A stretch of DNA of 64,000 bases. Source: Nonomuraea sp. SYSU D8015. GTDB lineage: Bacteria; Actinomycetota; Actinomycetes; Streptosporangiales; Streptosporangiaceae. Positions 63,726 through 64,000 of this stretch are shown piece after piece. Both the position numbers and the translations under genes were made by a program. The notes under the pieces are model-generated. The model made no database searches. It saw only the letters and a program-made list of their open reading frames with translations, and was not told the origin of the DNA. The stretch spans positions 682,001 to 746,000 of the forward strand of contig NZ_VJYI01000002.1 in assembly GCF_008065375.1 (NCBI RefSeq). Direction: 5' to 3'. Position 1 is the first letter of the stretch; the number at the start of each line of letters is the position of its first letter.

Positions 63726-64000
63726 CTAGATGATGCCCTCGAGCTCACGAAGCAGCATGGCCTTCGGCTTGGCGCCGATGATCTGCTTCACGACCTCGCC
63801 ACCCTTGTAGACGTTCATCGTGGGGATCTGGAGCACGCCGTACTGGCGCGGAACCTCGGGGTTCTCGTCGATGTTGAGCTTGACGATCTCCAGCTTGTCG
63901 CCGTGCTCGTTGGCGATCTCCTGGAGGATGGGCGCGACCTGACGGCACGGGCCGCACCACTCCGCCCAGAAGTCGACCAGCACGGGCTTGTCGCTCTTGA
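63726..64000 (-). CDS. trxA: Thioredoxin, N terminus cut by window end
   Basis: About 91 residues visible. Redox motif FWAEWCGPCRQ, then PILQEIANEHGDKLEIVKLN and PTMNVYKGGEVVKQIIGAKP, with the conserved cis-Pro. Thiol-disulfide reductant for ribonucleotide reductase and others. The start lies beyond 64000; the upstream residues (SDKPVLVDF) continue the frame. In most actinomycetes it follows trxB. Confidence 0.95.
   Translation of the reverse strand, partial: KSDKPVLVDFWAEWCGPCRQVAPILQEIANEHGDKLEIVKLNIDENPEVPRQYGVLQIPTMNVYKGGEVVKQIIGAKPKAMLLRELEGII

Overview
The window is about 64 kb of high-GC DNA with actinomycete gene order, codon use and start signals (many GTG starts and ATGA/GTGA overlaps). 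It carries the chromosome replication origin. The core order trxA - GNAT - aminotransferase - ddl - threonine aldolase - parB - parA - rsmG - jag - yidC - yidD - rnpA - rpmH - dnaA - [oriC] - dnaN - gnd - recF - DciA-like - gyrB - gyrA - DUF3566 - tRNA-Ile, together with the perfect actinomycete parS sequence GTTTCACGTGAAAC, points to a Streptosporangiales-type actinomycete such as Nonomuraea or a relative. That taxonomic placement is inference.

Layout. 1-3250 (minus strand): a gas-vesicle operon read gvpA-gvpF-gvpG-gvpO-gvpJ-gvpL-gvpS-gvpK, with gvpK cut by the window start. Behind it lie a decayed GMC oxidoreductase, a secreted M23-type peptidase, a small secreted SH3-like protein, a frameshifted acetyltransferase and an ankyrin protein. 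7.6-15 kb: two two-component systems. One has a tandem 18-bp inverted-repeat operator; the other is in one operon with an ABC exporter. A secreted tandem-repeat protein lies between them. 15-32 kb: accessory region of transporters and local regulators, mostly as divergent regulator/target pairs: MocR-PaiB, MerR-imine reductase/F420 enzyme, LysR-RidA, TetR-SDR. It also holds an Ada-AlkA fusion, three MFS transporters, a DeoR regulator, an ABC-F protein and a copper-storage-like protein. 32-38.7 kb: AraC-PhyH pair, two exported or anchored proteins facing each other across a shared promoter region, an alpha/beta hydrolase and a Nudix remnant.

38.9-64 kb is the conserved origin region. tRNA-Ile, DUF3566, gyrA, gyrB, a DciA-like gene, recF, gnd and dnaN run leftward on the minus strand. 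oriC lies in the 547 bp between dnaN and dnaA and carries about nine DnaA-box-like sequences. dnaA itself is on the minus strand; rpmH-rnpA-yidD-yidC-jag-rsmG-parA-parB run rightward from a promoter behind it. Five perfect parS sites lie in and after parAB. Threonine aldolase, a Ddl-family ligase, an aminotransferase and trxA close the window.

Main points for a second look: a cluster of DnaA boxes 28 kb from oriC; DnaA boxes embedded in a RecF-specific insertion; several strongly palindromic operators whose regulators sit next door; an Ada-AlkA protein whose glycosylase half looks disabled; an alpha/beta hydrolase with an altered catalytic centre; and minisatellites in the parS and ddl intergenic regions. 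I found no CRISPR array, intact insertion sequence or complete novel defence system.
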